This document shows, one piece after another, positions 32,991 to 43,980 of a stretch of 64,000 bases of DNA (its first letter is position 1; every line of letters starts with the position of its first letter). Source of the DNA: Eutypella sp. D-1 (Eukaryota > Ascomycota > Sordariomycetes > Xylariales > Diatrypaceae); NCBI GenBank assembly GCA_023313575.1, contig JAJTTP010000014.1:248001-312000 (forward strand), given 5' to 3'. Below the pieces are notes generated by a model. That model was not told where the DNA came from, did not search any database, and worked only from the letters and a program-made list of their open reading frames with translations. Made by a program: the position numbers and the translations under genes.

Positions 32991-34486
32991 TCAAAGATGG
33001 TGATGCCGCTTCCTTGAACTCGAGGTCTCATTCCTTGGGGGCAGCGCTTTGATCTCCTTCCACGCCTCGTCTACCATCCCCTTCGTAGTGAGCGCATCTA
33101 CAGCCACGCCAGCCAGAGCCTTGCCAACCTCTAGAGCCTTTAGAAATGACCGCTTGGAGCCTGCGGCAACCTCGAAAGGCGCTGTATGGGGCCCGCTAGC
33201 AGGCAGAGTACCGTTCTCGTTATAGATGGCGAAGCCCGGCTGGATGGAGGGGAATTCCCACGCAATATTGCCTTGGTCGGTGCTGGCACTAGGCGCCCGA
33301 AGCTTGTCAATCTTCCTATCCGGCAGAGCGCTGTTGTTGCCGATGACTTCCTGGAAGCTTCGATAGAAAGAGCCGACCAGGACCTCGTTGCTGACCATAT
33401 TAGAGTACCCGTAGGGCCGCATCGTGAGGTTCAGCTCGGCACCGGTGCCCACTGCGCCGGCTTCAAAACATTTCAAGACGCGCTCGGTCCATGGCTTAAG
33501 CTCGAGGTCGTCCCTAGCCCGAACTTGAAAGGCGGCCGTGGCACTGGAGGGGATAACGTTGACCGCCTGGCCGCCTTCAGTAATCATAAAGTGAACCTGG
33601 TCCGTGGCCTGGGATTGCTGACGCAAGAGGGCAATCGCATCGTACGCAAGCACCATGGCATCTTGAGCATTGATGCCTTCCCAGGGACTGGCAGCTGCAT
33701 GTGCTGCCTTGCCAATATACTCGACGTCGAATCGTTCATTCGATGATGTGATTATGTATGCCGTATCTTGTAGCCCGGGATGGGCAATCAGGCTGATGTC
33801 GATCTTATGGTCTTTGAAGACACCCGCCTCGAGCATCTTGATCTTACCGCCGCCACCTGGAAAAACGGCCTGTCAGGTCACCCAAAAAACGAAGCATTAT
33901 AACAAGAGGGCGGATAGGAGGCTTACTTTCTTCAGCAGGGGTTCCAAAAAGTATTACTTTCCCACCCAACTTCTCGGTCTTCATGATGTTTGCCGTGGCA
34001 AGAGCCCCGGTCACGGCAACCGTAGCGATTAGGTTGTGCCCACAAGCGTGACCCAAACCTGGAAGCGCATCTAGCCATCGGGATGTATTAGACACTTATC
34101 GCGTAGTTTGACTTTTTTTGATGTAACATACCATATTCGGCATTAAATGAAACTACAGGTCCTTCGCCCTCGCCCTCGTAGACAGCGGTGAATGCCGTCT
34201 CGATACCGTAGATAGCGCGGGAGACATTCCAGCCATCGTGGGACTCCATAAAGGAAGTAAGGAGCTCGTGGGCCTCGAACTCTCTGTAAGCCAATTCGGG
34301 GTTGTCATGCAGCGTCTTGCTGATATTCCGCAAGTCATCTGCTCTGGAATCTACAAAATCGGAGATAGCATTGATGTACTGGTGGTCTTCTCGAGGCGTA
34401 ACAGCATGCGAGTGGCCGGAGGCGTCCGCAGGGCTTACGGTTGCCAGGGCCAGGAGGGCAGCTTGACCAAGAGCCGGTTGTCGCAT
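32991..34486 (-). CDS. Secreted M20-family amidohydrolase/aminoacylase-like metallopeptidase
   Basis: Three exons, about 34486-34135, 34077-33925 and 33858-32991; introns GTATGT...CTAG and GTAAGC...CCAG. The start at 34486 gives a signal peptide (MRQPALGQAALLALATVSPADA). Landmarks: LHDNPELAYREFEAH, then across the first junction EYDALPGLGHACGHNL (metal-binding H-x-C-G-H), FGTPAEESGGGK (catalytic/metal E-E), IAHPGLQD, the dimerisation lid domain with YIGKAAHAAASPWEGINA, GQAVNVIPSSA and a C-terminal STDQGN-WEFPSIQPGF. Hydrolyses N-acyl or small peptide bonds (M20D/PM20D2-like). Extracellular location is unusual for some subgroups but the signal is clear. All catalytic residues present. Confidence 0.88.
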
Positions 34487-35278
34487 CTCGGCGAAGAACG
34501 AACACGAAATGGGGAACTGACAGGCGAAGGGTTTCAGTAGAAACGATAAGTGCTCCAGACGATTGCCACATATAATCACCCCCGAATCTTAGGATGGGAA
34601 CCCGCGAAGGCGAGCACAGGTCTTATAATAGCAGCGATGCCAAGTCATGACGATACCCATCCAGCCGGCTGCGGGAACATCTACCTACAGTACAGGTCTC
34701 CAAGACTATCCGATATGCCATCATGAGGTCATGGGATCGGATCTACTGGGTGGTCGCCGGTGCTGCGTGTGGGGGAACGTGCCAACCCAACTCATTTTAT
34801 GCTTCACGCAGAAGATAAGCTGGATTGCCTTCATTGAGTTTGGAGTCACCGACAATCCGATAAAGCTAGTGACTACCAACTAAACTGTGGTGGGTTTAAG
34901 GTGAGGCGGGTGATGCCCGACGTCCCTGTATAAACGCTGGGGCAGGCCGCGGGGGCGGGCCATCTCGGGCAAAATCCGGTCGACTTGATCCGATCTTGTT
35001 GCTGAGATACGCAACAAAGGCAGGGAATGTTAGCTTGGCCCCTCTGATATCAAGCCGGGGGATTTGCCGACGAAGTTACAGCGCGTAAAGGGTGTAAAAA
35101 GTTAACTAGGGGGTGCGATAAGTGGGGGCCTTATAAAGCCGACTACGGGTGTAAATATTTATATTAAATAAAGGTTTAAATAAATAGTCAATAATATTAA
35201 TCATATTATATTTTATAATAATATTTTATTATTTAAAACAATGGGAATTACTACTCTTCAACATACTGGCCTTCATAC
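34487..35278. other. Intergenic with AT-rich island
   Basis: Promoter of the M20 gene, then a spacer with a nearly pure A/T stretch at about 35155-35240. Next to it are short GC-rich direct motifs (GGGGGC). No gene recognised. Confidence 0.5.
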
Positions 35279-36119
35279 CTAACTAGCCTTGTTCATGATG
35301 GTGCTCACCATGCCTAGAACTACGCCAGCCAATTCCTCCGGCCTCTCAATGTGTGGAGAATGGGATGAGTCTTTCAGCAAGAAGGTGGTGTCGATCTCGG
35401 CCATTCGAGCGTACCCACGCTGCGGCTCTATGGGAACAATCCGGTCTGCCTCTGTGAAAATGTATCCGAACTTTCCCGCAAAGTTTGGATCGTGAAATGG
35501 ATCCCAATGGGTAGGCGTGGAAAAGCAAGCATATGGCTGCTTGGGAAGCATGTCTGCCAATCGTTCGCCTTCTTCATCGGGTAGATCATGATAGAGCATG
35601 GCTTTCGCATAAGCCTTCTTGAACGCCACGAGGCCCGTTGATTTCTGAGAGAGCATATTAGAACGCCTGCTGATAATAAATCAAATAATCACCCACATCG
35701 TAGTCAATCCATTCCGGAAGGTTTTCAGGGTCTAGATGCATAGCTTGAAGCGGAGTAGTACCCTTTGGAGCAACAAAGGCAGCGTTGAAGATGCTGGCGA
35801 CAACTCCGCCTTTCAGACCGTTTGCCTCTCTTTCCTTCTTGCTTATACCTTCTAGAGATCCAGGACCGTAAGCTCCTCCATATGAGTGCATGAAGAGAAC
35901 AATGTCTTTTTCCTCTTTGAGGAGAGGATCCAAGACATAGCTGCGAAGATAGGTGGTATCGGGATTGACCTCGGGCGGGCTTTTAGGACTGTAAGTGAGA
36001 TAGGAGGGTGTCACTTTGCAGATAGCTTCATAGCCTTTTGATGCGAAGGCTTGGACGAGGGGGTCAAAAAACTGAACCAGTGGCCAGGCCCCAGAGCAAA
36101 TGACGACAGTGAAACTCAT
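35279..36119 (-). CDS. Alpha/beta hydrolase (EstA/salicylate-esterase-like)
   Basis: Exons 35658-36119 side and about 35279-35644, with an intron GTGGGT...CTCAG after EWIDYD that keeps phase 0. About 260 residues. Starts MSFTVVICSGAWPLVQFFDPL (oxyanion-side strand). The nucleophile elbow is HSYGG with Ser at about residue 90, and EADRIVP marks the acid strand. The catalytic histidine lies in SSHSPHIERPEELA. No signal peptide; cytosolic. Resembles fungal proteins annotated as AB hydrolase-1 superfamily or methyl salicylate esterase-like. Substrate unknown. Triad intact. Confidence 0.85.
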
Positions 36120-36395
36120 GTTTCTTTAAGCCAATAAGCCAGGCATTGGCCAAAGTGGTGTTGGAATGGAATAAGTAAATTTCTCGAGAAGAAGAAATTC
36201 AAAAAGCGGCTTGTTGGAAGGGAGAACAGAGCTGGAAATGGTGGTGGGGTGTCTTTAACAGCCGATTTACAGGGATTGCCGCATAATATCTGTGTCGGAT
36301 TGTCACAAGGGGGGTTCTCCCATACCCCCCCGTGTGACACGGATGATGGATTGTTGACAACTCATTTTGAGTTCCGGCAGAATGCTAATTAGTCT
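36120..36395. other. Promoter of the alpha/beta hydrolase
   Basis: About 270 bp upstream of the hydrolase start; pyrimidine-rich on the coding strand. No gene seen. Confidence 0.5.
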
Positions 36396-36770
36396 ATAGC
36401 TGGAGTCTCAATTGAAACTGTTAGCGGAACTGGTACAGTAGTCTTTATTGGTTCATTTGGAGACGACCATAGGATTCTGAGCCTAAAAGACCCGAAGTAT
36501 TTGTCCCCTTACATTGGTAGCAGCACAGAATTCTCGATCCTTGCGAACCGGCTAAGCTAGTGGTTCAATCTGAAAGGACCAAGTATGAATATCGACACAG
36601 CATGTTCAAGCAGTTTAGTTACTCTGCACTTGGCTTCTCAATCACTCCGCAGTCGAGAGTCGTCTATGGTAAAACATACTATCACATTCATTTACGCCTA
36701 GATACAAGTAACTAAGGAGAGTCCCTCTAGGCTCTTGTAGGTGGCAGCTATGTCCTCCCTTCAGTAGAGC
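36396..36770 (+). pseudogene. Polyketide synthase ketosynthase relic
   Basis: The frame reads AGVSIETVSGTGTVVFIGSF, a degenerate YIGSSTEF, NRLS-stop-WF, then [20 protein letters not shown] and SQSLRSRES. After a consensus intron (36669-36730, GTAAAA...CTCTAG) it continues ALVGGSYVLPS. This is the KS segment around the active-site cysteine (DTACSSS) of a fungal type I PKS. A TAG stop at about 36556 and loss of everything before and after make it a dead fragment. It ends where the inverted LTR relic begins (about 36771). It may derive from a relative of the HR-PKS at the left edge, or an independent one. Confidence 0.85.
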
Positions 36771-37000
36771 AATTCCTTCTTGTCACGTCTATATATTAAA
36801 GATAGTATGTGGGAGAATCGTAGATTGACATAAGGAGAGAAGGCGATCTTCTAGTTACAGAACGGGGGGTGCCCTGGAACTATATATACCCTGCCGATCC
36901 CCGGAGATATGGCTCACTTGATCGCCTATATCCGATTCCCCCTTTTATAATATCCCTATACTAAGTAAGACTTAACTGACCGTGATATAAGCTTCCCTAC
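36771..37000 (-). repeat. LTR relic, inverted copy of 11890-12103
   Basis: Reverse complement aligns to the 11890-12103 copy from TATAGACGTGACA through CTCCGGGGATCGGCAGG to a degenerate TTATATCACGGTCAGTTAAG. Differences at the far end are mainly C to T and G to A in this copy. Its right boundary is approximate. It sits directly on the broken KS fragment. Confidence 0.65.
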
Positions 37001-37732
37001 AAGGGTCAGTTAATGGCCATGTCCTCGCCATGAGTTTTATTCACACCCATGTTCGCGAGACTCCTCACAGCATCAAACATCTTGCTTTGGCTCGCACCAC
37101 CTCGGTGGTCCGAAATGTTACCTTTAAGCTATGCCCAGGCTGTACAGCGGCTTCTCGTTACGCTCATAATATTGCCCATCGATATGCCATATTCGCTCTA
37201 TTCCCGTCTTACGTATCATTACCCCAGTACCCCGCTATGAATTTCAAGAGTAAATACCTCAGCTTGGTATATACCCCTGCGACGAGGAACCCCTTCATCG
37301 CACTAATTCCTTGGTGTATCCACCAAAAGATAAGAGACCAAGGACCATTGGGGGCGGATTTCAAGAGAGCATTGAGGAATTGGGCGCGTATAGCATATTG
37401 ATTGGTTGATACAGTGAATAAAAGCTGGTGGTGTCCATCCATCTTTTCCCAAATGAAGGCTATCAACCGCATGTCGCAGGGGTCGAGACTGGGCACGGGG
37501 GTCTTTCTCATCGCGGGAATAAGAGTCCCGAGAAGGATTCAAAGCAGATGAATGTCTAGCCTGCTTTGATGTTAGGGCAGTATGGTGATGTGGAAACGAT
37601 TGTCTTTATAATATAAAATGAAGCGCAAAGGTTAAGTGGCACGCATGCGAATATCCGCATCTTAACTGACACGGCATCAGCAGCAGAATATTGGGCCATG
37701 CGACTATATCGGGACTGGAAAAGGTCGCAAAA
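37001..37732. other. Spacer, no gene recognised
   Basis: ORFs on both strands at 37030-37540 have no recognised domain. The last 150 bp are the promoter of the next gene. Confidence 0.45.
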
Positions 37733-39655
37733 ATGAATTCCAACTTCTCACAATGTCTCCCATCAGGGCTTCTCCCCTGCTTCTGGCTGGGGCTGCTGGC
37801 TATGGTACTGCTTTCAAATGGCACCTATGCTCAAGACGACAGGCGTACCGGGAACCACAACGCTGGATTGAATCATAGGGGGGATGGCTTCGCTGAATTC
37901 GATTGGTCGGAAATCGAGCCGAGTCGGAAACTGCGCTGGCACTCTTGCTATGATGATGCGTACGATTGCGCGAGGCTGGATGTCCCAATGGACTGGCTTG
38001 ACCCGACAGATGAAAAGCGGGTAGTCTTAGCAGTGAGCAGGATCAGAGCCACCGACACGGACAACTATAAGGGTGCTGCCTTCTTCAACCCCGGTGGACC
38101 AGGCGTATCGGGCATATGGGCCTTGCAGGACCATGGGGCGCTGATCCAGGGCGTCATGGGCCAGAATTATGACTTGATCTCTTGGGATCCCCGGGGCACT
38201 GGCACGTCAGTTCCTCGGGCTGATTGTTGGGGGTCTGAGGAAAAGCGGCGGTTGTGGGCACTTCAGGACGTTGGACTCGTGGGCTCTCACCCGGGAATTG
38301 CCAGCGACGTATTCGCCCGCGCCGTGGCCTTATCGCAAATGTGCGAGAGAAATATGAACGCCTCCGGTTTACTTCAGCACGCGAGTACGGCATCGACTGC
38401 GCGAGATCTTCTGGAGCTTATGCACCAGGCCGGAGAGGACAAGCTTAACTTCTGGGGCTACAGCTATGGAACGATTATCGGAGGTGTCTTTGCCTCAATG
38501 TATCCGGAAAAGGTTGGGAGGATCGTCAGTGACGGTAGGTATCATATTCGCAGTAAAAGTAGCAACGCGAACTCGTTATCATACGGTTAACTAATATAAA
38601 CTGAATAGGAAACTCGGAGTATGAGGAATGGCATGGAGCTCCAACTATAAAATTTTTGCATGATACGGACCGCGTACTGCAAGCCTTTTACGACTTCTGT
38701 TTCTACGCGGGGCCCGATAAGTGTGATATGTATGCCGAGTCGCCAGGGGCGATAAAGACGCGATTCGAGACGTTATTAGAAAACGTCCGTAGAAACCCCG
38801 TGGTCATCCCCGTGGGTGTTTCTGGATTTGGCCCCGAGATGCCGGAGCTTGTGACATTCTCTAAAGTCAAAAGGCTTCTTTCCAATGCATTAGATGCACC
38901 AGTTTACACGTTCAAGACCTTTGCGCGAATCCTTCGAGGCCTTGAAGACCGTGATGGTCGACCGTATTGGGAGTACATGAATCCAAACGCTGTTCCCACC
39001 ACGGCCTGTTCCGCCGAAACGGTGCCAACCGACATTCCTAAGCTTTCTTATAACACCGAAGACCTTTTTGCCACAACGATATGCCAAGATAAAGGCGGCC
39101 CGGATATTAAAACTGTGGATGAGTTCGAAGCATTTGCCGATCGTTTAATGGAGGCTAGCTGGGCCGACGGGGATGTCAATACTCATTATAGGGTCGCGTG
39201 CATCGGCAGGACAATCAAAACTAAATTTCGTTACAGCGGTAAGCCATCAGCTACGTTCGCAATATGGGATGCCTTACATCGCTCTCGTTATAGCATACTC
39301 ACGCCCAGTCTATAGGCTCCTTTGGGGGCAATACGAGCCATCCTATTCTTTTCGTAGCCAACATGGCCGATAACATCACGCCTCTTATTAGCGCCCGGCT
39401 CAACGCGGAGAAGTTTCCGGGATCTGTTGTCCTCGTACAGAATTCATATGGTGTAAGTTTAGAATTTTTTTTTTCCGTATCTTGAAAGTAATGAGGTACA
39501 GCTGACACAAACATCTTTACTAGCACATGTCACGATCGACTCCTTCGGCGTGCACAAGAGGACACATCACCGCCTACTTCCAAAACGGCACGCTCCCAGA
39601 CCCAGGAACGGAATGTGAAGTAGACGCAGTCCCTTTTGGAGATATCGCTATTTGA
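37733..39655 (+). CDS. Secreted alpha/beta hydrolase, TAP-like peptidase
   Basis: Four exons on the plus strand. Introns lie near 38533-38608 (GTAGGT...AATAG), 39240-39315 (GTAAGC...CTATAG) and 39452-39523 (GTAAGT...ACTAG), all in compatible phases. The start at 37733 gives a signal peptide (SGLLPCFWLGLLAMVLLSNGTYA); in-frame ATGs upstream at 37691 are less likely. Landmarks: PMDWLDP, NPGGPGVSG oxyanion loop, DLISWDPRGTG, nucleophile elbow GYSYGTIIGG, a helical lid, then ILFVANMADNITPL with the catalytic aspartate and SYGHMSRSTPSACT with the histidine in the TAP-like C-terminal domain. Ends with FQNGTLPDPGTECEVD. Extracellular; releases N-terminal peptides or hydrolyses related substrates. 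All triad residues intact. Confidence 0.9.
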
Positions 39656-39669
39656 CCACATCCTGATAG

Positions 39670-39885
39670 TGTTGGAGGACTCCATACAGGGTGGAACAGA
39701 ACGCTCGGAGGGTCGCTGTGAGGTAACTTCGCGGATTTGGTAGAAGACCAATATTTATTTAACTCCGCTCCTACTAGACAAATGTCGGGTTAAAGGGGAG
39801 GGGAAACCTTTGAAGTATAAGTCTTGTAGTCTGGAGGTAGGAGGGTAACTTCTAGCTCCCCTTTCCTGTTGTCGCGTGATAAATA
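39670..39885 (+). repeat. Degenerate LTR-like dispersed repeat, copy C
   Basis: Starts TGTTGGAGGA only 15 bp after the preceding stop codon. GGAGGGTCGCTGTGAGG, CTCCTACTAGAC, AAAGGGGAGGGG and TAGCTCCCCTTTCCTG followed by TTGTCGCGTGATA align in order with copy B at 10500. Probably a solo LTR that now supplies the 3' region of the peptidase gene. Confidence 0.5.
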
Positions 39886-40710
39886 GGGCATCAGGATGGC
39901 ATTTGAACATCCCTCTTAGTGTACTATATCTTGCATGGCTGTGCTTATTGGTCCTTCCCAATAATACCGAGTGGCTACGTTACGATAGTAAACACTGATA
40001 TATTCTGGGATCTGGACTCTGGTTGTTATTGTAAAAGGGAAAGAATCTATCTACTGATCTATTCTATTCTATTCAATAACATATCAGTTGTGGGCGGTAT
40101 CGATTATACGGTATCGATAACACCTATCCCGATGTGGGCTAGTGATGGCCAGGCAAGGATCCCGGTTACCACATGGCTGAGCCTACTCGTTCAGCAGATT
40201 GAGAGTAATTATTATAGGGCTGAACATAGCACAACAATCACGCTACATGCAATTCACCCTCCACTTGATAACTTATCCACGCCATGTAATTATTAGAATT
40301 TTTATGAGAAGATGTCGCAACCATCTATACTGTTATTGAAATAGCGCCATTAACGGCGTCTTGTTTTTGGGCGCGACAGAAGAGAAAACCGACTGCATAG
40401 CACTAAGGGAATATGTTCATTTCATCCTCACCTAGTTTTCTTGTGATATGGTACGTATTCGCTGTCAACATATCTCTTTGTTTCTGGATGGCTGTAAGAG
40501 CTTCAATACTGACCCGGGTATTTGACAAAGCTGAGACCGGGAAAATTCACTTCTTTGTTCTTCATTTCGCTCATACACCCCCGATAATTATATACCGACA
40601 CATAATAGTAATACAGGCTACAGTTCAGGTGGAACTATATTTATTTACATGCTTCTGAAATAACGCAGAGTGTAAAGACGCGATAGTGAAACACCGCCCC
40701 GCACATTTCC
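39886..40710. other. AT-rich spacer, no gene recognised
   Basis: Short ORFs only (such as 40413-40658) with no domain. The final part is the promoter of the FTA2-like gene. Confidence 0.5.
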
Positions 40711-41429
40711 ATGCAACTCCCTGATTTACCTGGCCCTAAGCTTGCGCCATTTAGGTGTGTCGATGGCCAACCTCACGTTAAATTCATAAAAAGAGTTGGA
40801 TCTGGTACTAGTTCATATGTATGGAAAGTTACAATTAGCGGCAATGAGTATGCCCTGAAAATGGTTCGTAATTAATTATCCAGTCAACTCCGTGATGTCC
40901 TTCGTGCTCACTATACTAGTTTAAACTTACTACGCCGTGGGACCATCTTGATGAATGGCTCCAACCATCCGGAAAACTGCTGAAGAGTCTGGGCTTAGGA
41001 TGGGACGACCTAGAACCACAATTGAATCCTTTCAGTGCCGAGTGCCGCGCATATGGACGCCTGAAGGAGACCGGCAACGAGCACTTAGCTGTGAAGTGCT
41101 TCGGATACTTAAAGCTCGATAAGGAGACATATCCCAACCTTATGGAGGAATTAGGGCTGCCGAAAAAGAAGTGGATGTCAGACGAATATGAGTATGAATG
41201 TTGCCTCAATCGTGATGCCGAGGAAGAGCTGTTCCCCATTAATGCACTTGTCAAAGAACTTAAGGAGACACCCAGGGAAAGAATATCCCACACCTCAGAG
41301 CAATTTCCAAGAATGGGGAGGGATCTCAAACAGTTACATCGTGTCGGAATAGTGTGCAAGGACGTAAGGAGCGATAATTATGTCAACGGCGGCACAAGCC
41401 ACAACCCTATGTATGGTTTAGAATGCTAA
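40711..41429 (+). CDS. FTA2-like protein kinase-fold protein, C-terminally truncated
   Basis: Exons 40711-40863 and 40920-41429 with a GTTCGT...ACTAG intron, 220 residues. N-lobe: FIKRVGSGTSSYVWKVTI (glycine loop), then YALKMFK with the lysine. Next NPFSAECRAYGRLKE and VKCFGYLKL, typical of the fungal family related to the Sim4 complex subunit FTA2. The catalytic loop is LHRVGIVCKDVRSDNYVNG, retaining D and N. Directly after it the frame ends (stop at 41427). The expected VDFS magnesium-binding segment is absent, and a plausible continuation (PPSFAIRPGNKELRE) lies in another frame at about 41480-41626. So a frameshift near 41390-41425 probably truncated it. Such genes are expanded in accessory fungal DNA; true kinetochore function is doubtful. 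Confidence 0.7.
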
Positions 41430-41871
41430 GCAATCCGGATATCCTCCTCAGACTAAGAGGGGGAGACGCCCTTTGCCCTCCATCATTTGCAATAAGACCA
41501 GGCAACAAGGAGCTTAGAGAAAGAGATGAGAGCCAGATCAAGTATTGGGCACACGAGTACGATTGGAAAAGAGCCGAGCGGCAGAAAGATGGAGACGTAT
41601 CCGGTGTCGGAAATCACGGTGGTTAATGTGGTGTACTTATGTTGGGCGTTGCCGTCCGATAGGGGGACGCACTAAAATGATAGAAGGGATATAATTTAAG
41701 AAATATAATATACCTACACTTACCGTGTAATGGTTATAGTATACGATGGCCACTTGAACGCTGAGATTGATATCCCGATTTTAAAACTTTGGTTTATACC
41801 TTGGCAAGCTATCCATACCTAGTATCTCCTTATGAACCCAACAAACCCCTTTCCGCGCTTATCTATATCTC
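41430..41871. other. 3' spacer with possible lost C-terminus of the FTA2-like gene
   Basis: A frame at 41423-41626 encodes a charged tail (ELRERDESQIKYWAHEYDWKRAERQ) that could be the former C-terminus of the preceding gene. The remainder is AT-rich convergent spacer. Confidence 0.4.
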
Positions 41872-43980
41872 TCACATGGCTGGGTTATCTGGGTCGGGAT
41901 TGTTTCCCCAGGCTCTCTCGGCAGACCCAAATGCCACCATACCAGTATCCTTCTTATCAGAAGTAGCAACAGGCTCCAGTTCGAGCACGACGACCTCGTT
42001 GGGACCATATCCGGGGCCCTTAATCACGGAGCCCGGAAGATACAGCGACTGCTGTGGGCCCACGACCCAGTACCGGCCGAGGTTGAGCCCGTTGACCCAG
42101 ACCACGCCCTTGACACCATCAGGGATTGTGAGGAAGGTGTCAAGGGTGGCGGGATCACGGTCGATAAAGGAATCGTTCGCATCAGTGGGTATCTCAAAGG
42201 TGCCACGGTAGAAGAATGGCGGGCTGGCGGGGCCGGGACCATCTGTGCTCCTCTCAAGAGTAGGAAGCTCGGACAAAGGGAGAGAGTAGGCATCCCAACC
42301 CTCGAGAACAGCATCGGCTACGGACACATCGCCGACGATGCCCTTGCGCTGGTCCTCGAGCGACACGGGCGTGCCGGACTCGCGGGACCAGTAGTCTACG
42401 CGCCCGAGGTTCTCGACCAGGAGCCGGAGGACATCGCCTTCGCGCAGCGCGACCTGCACCTCGGCTGGTCGCTCGTACGTGCTGTCGATGACGCCCGCGC
42501 GCCCGCCGTTGACGTACACGAGCACGCGGTCGCGGGCGCGGTCGCCTGGCTTGACGGTTCCTGATAGGGTCCCGTTGGGCGTGGAGGAGAGGGAGGACGC
42601 CGTGACTTTATGCTCGTATAGCACGAACCCGTATGCCTGTCCCAGCGCCTCCATCGTCGGCGGTGAGGACTCACTATGGTGAGGCTCGCCCAGGACTTCG
42701 GGAGAGAATAGAAGTAGAGCGGGCTCAAGTGTAAAGGCGTCGACTTCAAGCAGGGGTAGGTTTGTGGGTGGCTCGGGGATAATCGCCGGGTCGGCAATGT
42801 GAGGGTACTTGATAATAGCGTCGCGGAAGGCGGCGTAAAGCGCCGTGGTGCGGCCGCTCTCGTCGAGCGGGGCGCCGTAGTCGTAGCTGGTGGTGAAGAT
42901 GGCGGAGTATCCCGGCGCTTGCCATATGGCTCCATTGCCGAACCCGAAATTGGTCCCCCCGTGGAACATGTACAGGGAGATGGAGTTGTTGGCTGACAGT
43001 ACGAAATCGAGGTCTGCGACGAGCTTGGCCGTCTTCTCCGCGTCGCCTACCGCCGACTGGTGCTCCCCGTCCGCGTCCCAGAAGTCCGCCCACGTCGAAT
43101 AGTATTCTCCGTCGAGCAGGGGTCCCAGCATGCTAGGGTCCGTGATATACCTGTCGCGTGCCGCAAAGCCGCTAACGGGATCGCCGTCGATCGCGGCGAG
43201 GACGCCGGGGACGGCGCCGCCCTCGAGGGTCCAGTCAACGCCGCCGTCATTCGTGTACAACGGGACTTCGAAGAGACGCCGAAGAACATCCCGCATGGCC
43301 GCGGTGTACACGTGGTCGTCCCCGTAACTACCGTACTCATTCTCAACTTGCACCATGAGCAGCGGCCCGCCGCGCGTGACCTGGAGGTCCGCGAGGTCCG
43401 CAGCCAGCCTCTCGAGATACCGGGTCGCAGCCGCCATGAACCCTTCCTCGCGCGAGCGCACGCGCATGCCGTCGACATTCGCCAACCAGTAGGGAAAGCC
43501 GCCCCACTCGCGCTCGCCGCAGATGTAGGGTCCGGGGCGGAGCACGACGTGGAGGCCCTCGTCTTGCGCGGCGCGGAAATAGGCCGCGATATCGTTGTTG
43601 TCATCGTCGCCATCCCCGCCGCCTAGCCAGGACCCTTCCTCCGGCTCCAGCAGGTTCCAGAATACGTACGAGAAGATGGTATTGAGGCCCATGGCACGCG
43701 CCTTGCGCAGCCGGTCGCGCCAGTACGCTCGCGGGATGCGCTGCGGGTCCATCTGTCCGCCCACGATGACGTATGGTTCCCCATGCAGCAGGAAAGAATG
43801 CCTGTCGTACGTGAAGGCCGGCGCATCCCCGGATTGTGTCTTCGTCGGCGCTGCATTGCCGGTGGCGGGGCCGGGCGAAGTGGTGACGGCGGTAGCGCGG
43901 CGGTCTTGCTGCCCCACTACCACTGCCGACGCGGCGCCTGCGGCTAAGAAGCCCAGGGAGGAAACCAGTTGCCACCTCAT
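41872..43980 (-). CDS. Secreted beta-galactosidase, GH35
   Basis: Intronless, 702 residues. Signal peptide MRWQLVSSLGFLAAGAASAVVV. Catalytic barrel: FTYDRHSFLLHGEPYVIVGG, NTIFSYVFWNLLEPEEG, LRPGPYICGEREWGGFPYWL (a hallmark of GH35), the acid/base glutamate in MVQVENEYGSYG (about residue 215), the nucleophile region LLDGEYYSTWADFWD, and YMFHGGTNFGFGNG. C-terminal jelly-roll domains end with GVVWVNGLNLGRYWVVGPQQ, the usual GH35 finish. Cleaves terminal beta-galactose from plant wall polymers. Shorter than the 1000-residue LacA type and closer to the compact group. Very GC-rich coding sequence. Confidence 0.94.
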   Translation of the reverse strand: MRWQLVSSLGFLAAGAASAVVVGQQDRRATAVTTSPGPATGNAAPTKTQSGDAPAFTYDRHSFLLHGEPYVIVGGQMDPQRIPRAYWRDRLRKARAMGLNTIFSYVFWNLLEPEEGSWLGGGDGDDDNNDIAAYFRAAQDEGLHVVLRPGPYICGEREWGGFPYWLANVDGMRVRSREEGFMAAATRYLERLAADLADLQVTRGGPLLMVQVENEYGSYGDDHVYTAAMRDVLRRLFEVPLYTNDGGVDWTLEGGAVPGVLAAIDGDPVSGFAARDRYITDPSMLGPLLDGEYYSTWADFWDADGEHQSAVGDAEKTAKLVADLDFVLSANNSISLYMFHGGTNFGFGNGAIWQAPGYSAIFTTSYDYGAPLDESGRTTALYAAFRDAIIKYPHIADPAIIPEPPTNLPLLEVDAFTLEPALLLFSPEVLGEPHHSESSPPTMEALGQAYGFVLYEHKVTASSLSSTPNGTLSGTVKPGDRARDRVLVYVNGGRAGVIDSTYERPAEVQVALREGDVLRLLVENLGRVDYWSRESGTPVSLEDQRKGIVGDVSVADAVLEGWDAYSLPLSELPTLERSTDGPGPASPPFFYRGTFEIPTDANDSFIDRDPATLDTFLTIPDGVKGVVWVNGLNLGRYWVVGPQQSLYLPGSVIKGPGYGPNEVVVLELEPVATSDKKDTGMVAFGSAERAWGNNPDPDNPAM

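Noticed and set aside
37030..37542. Overlapping ORFs on both strands
   Set aside because: Hydrophobic stretches on both strands but no recognisable family and no splice model.
43060..43626. 188-codon frames on both strands inside the GH35 gene
   Set aside because: Shadow frames of a GC-rich intact gene.
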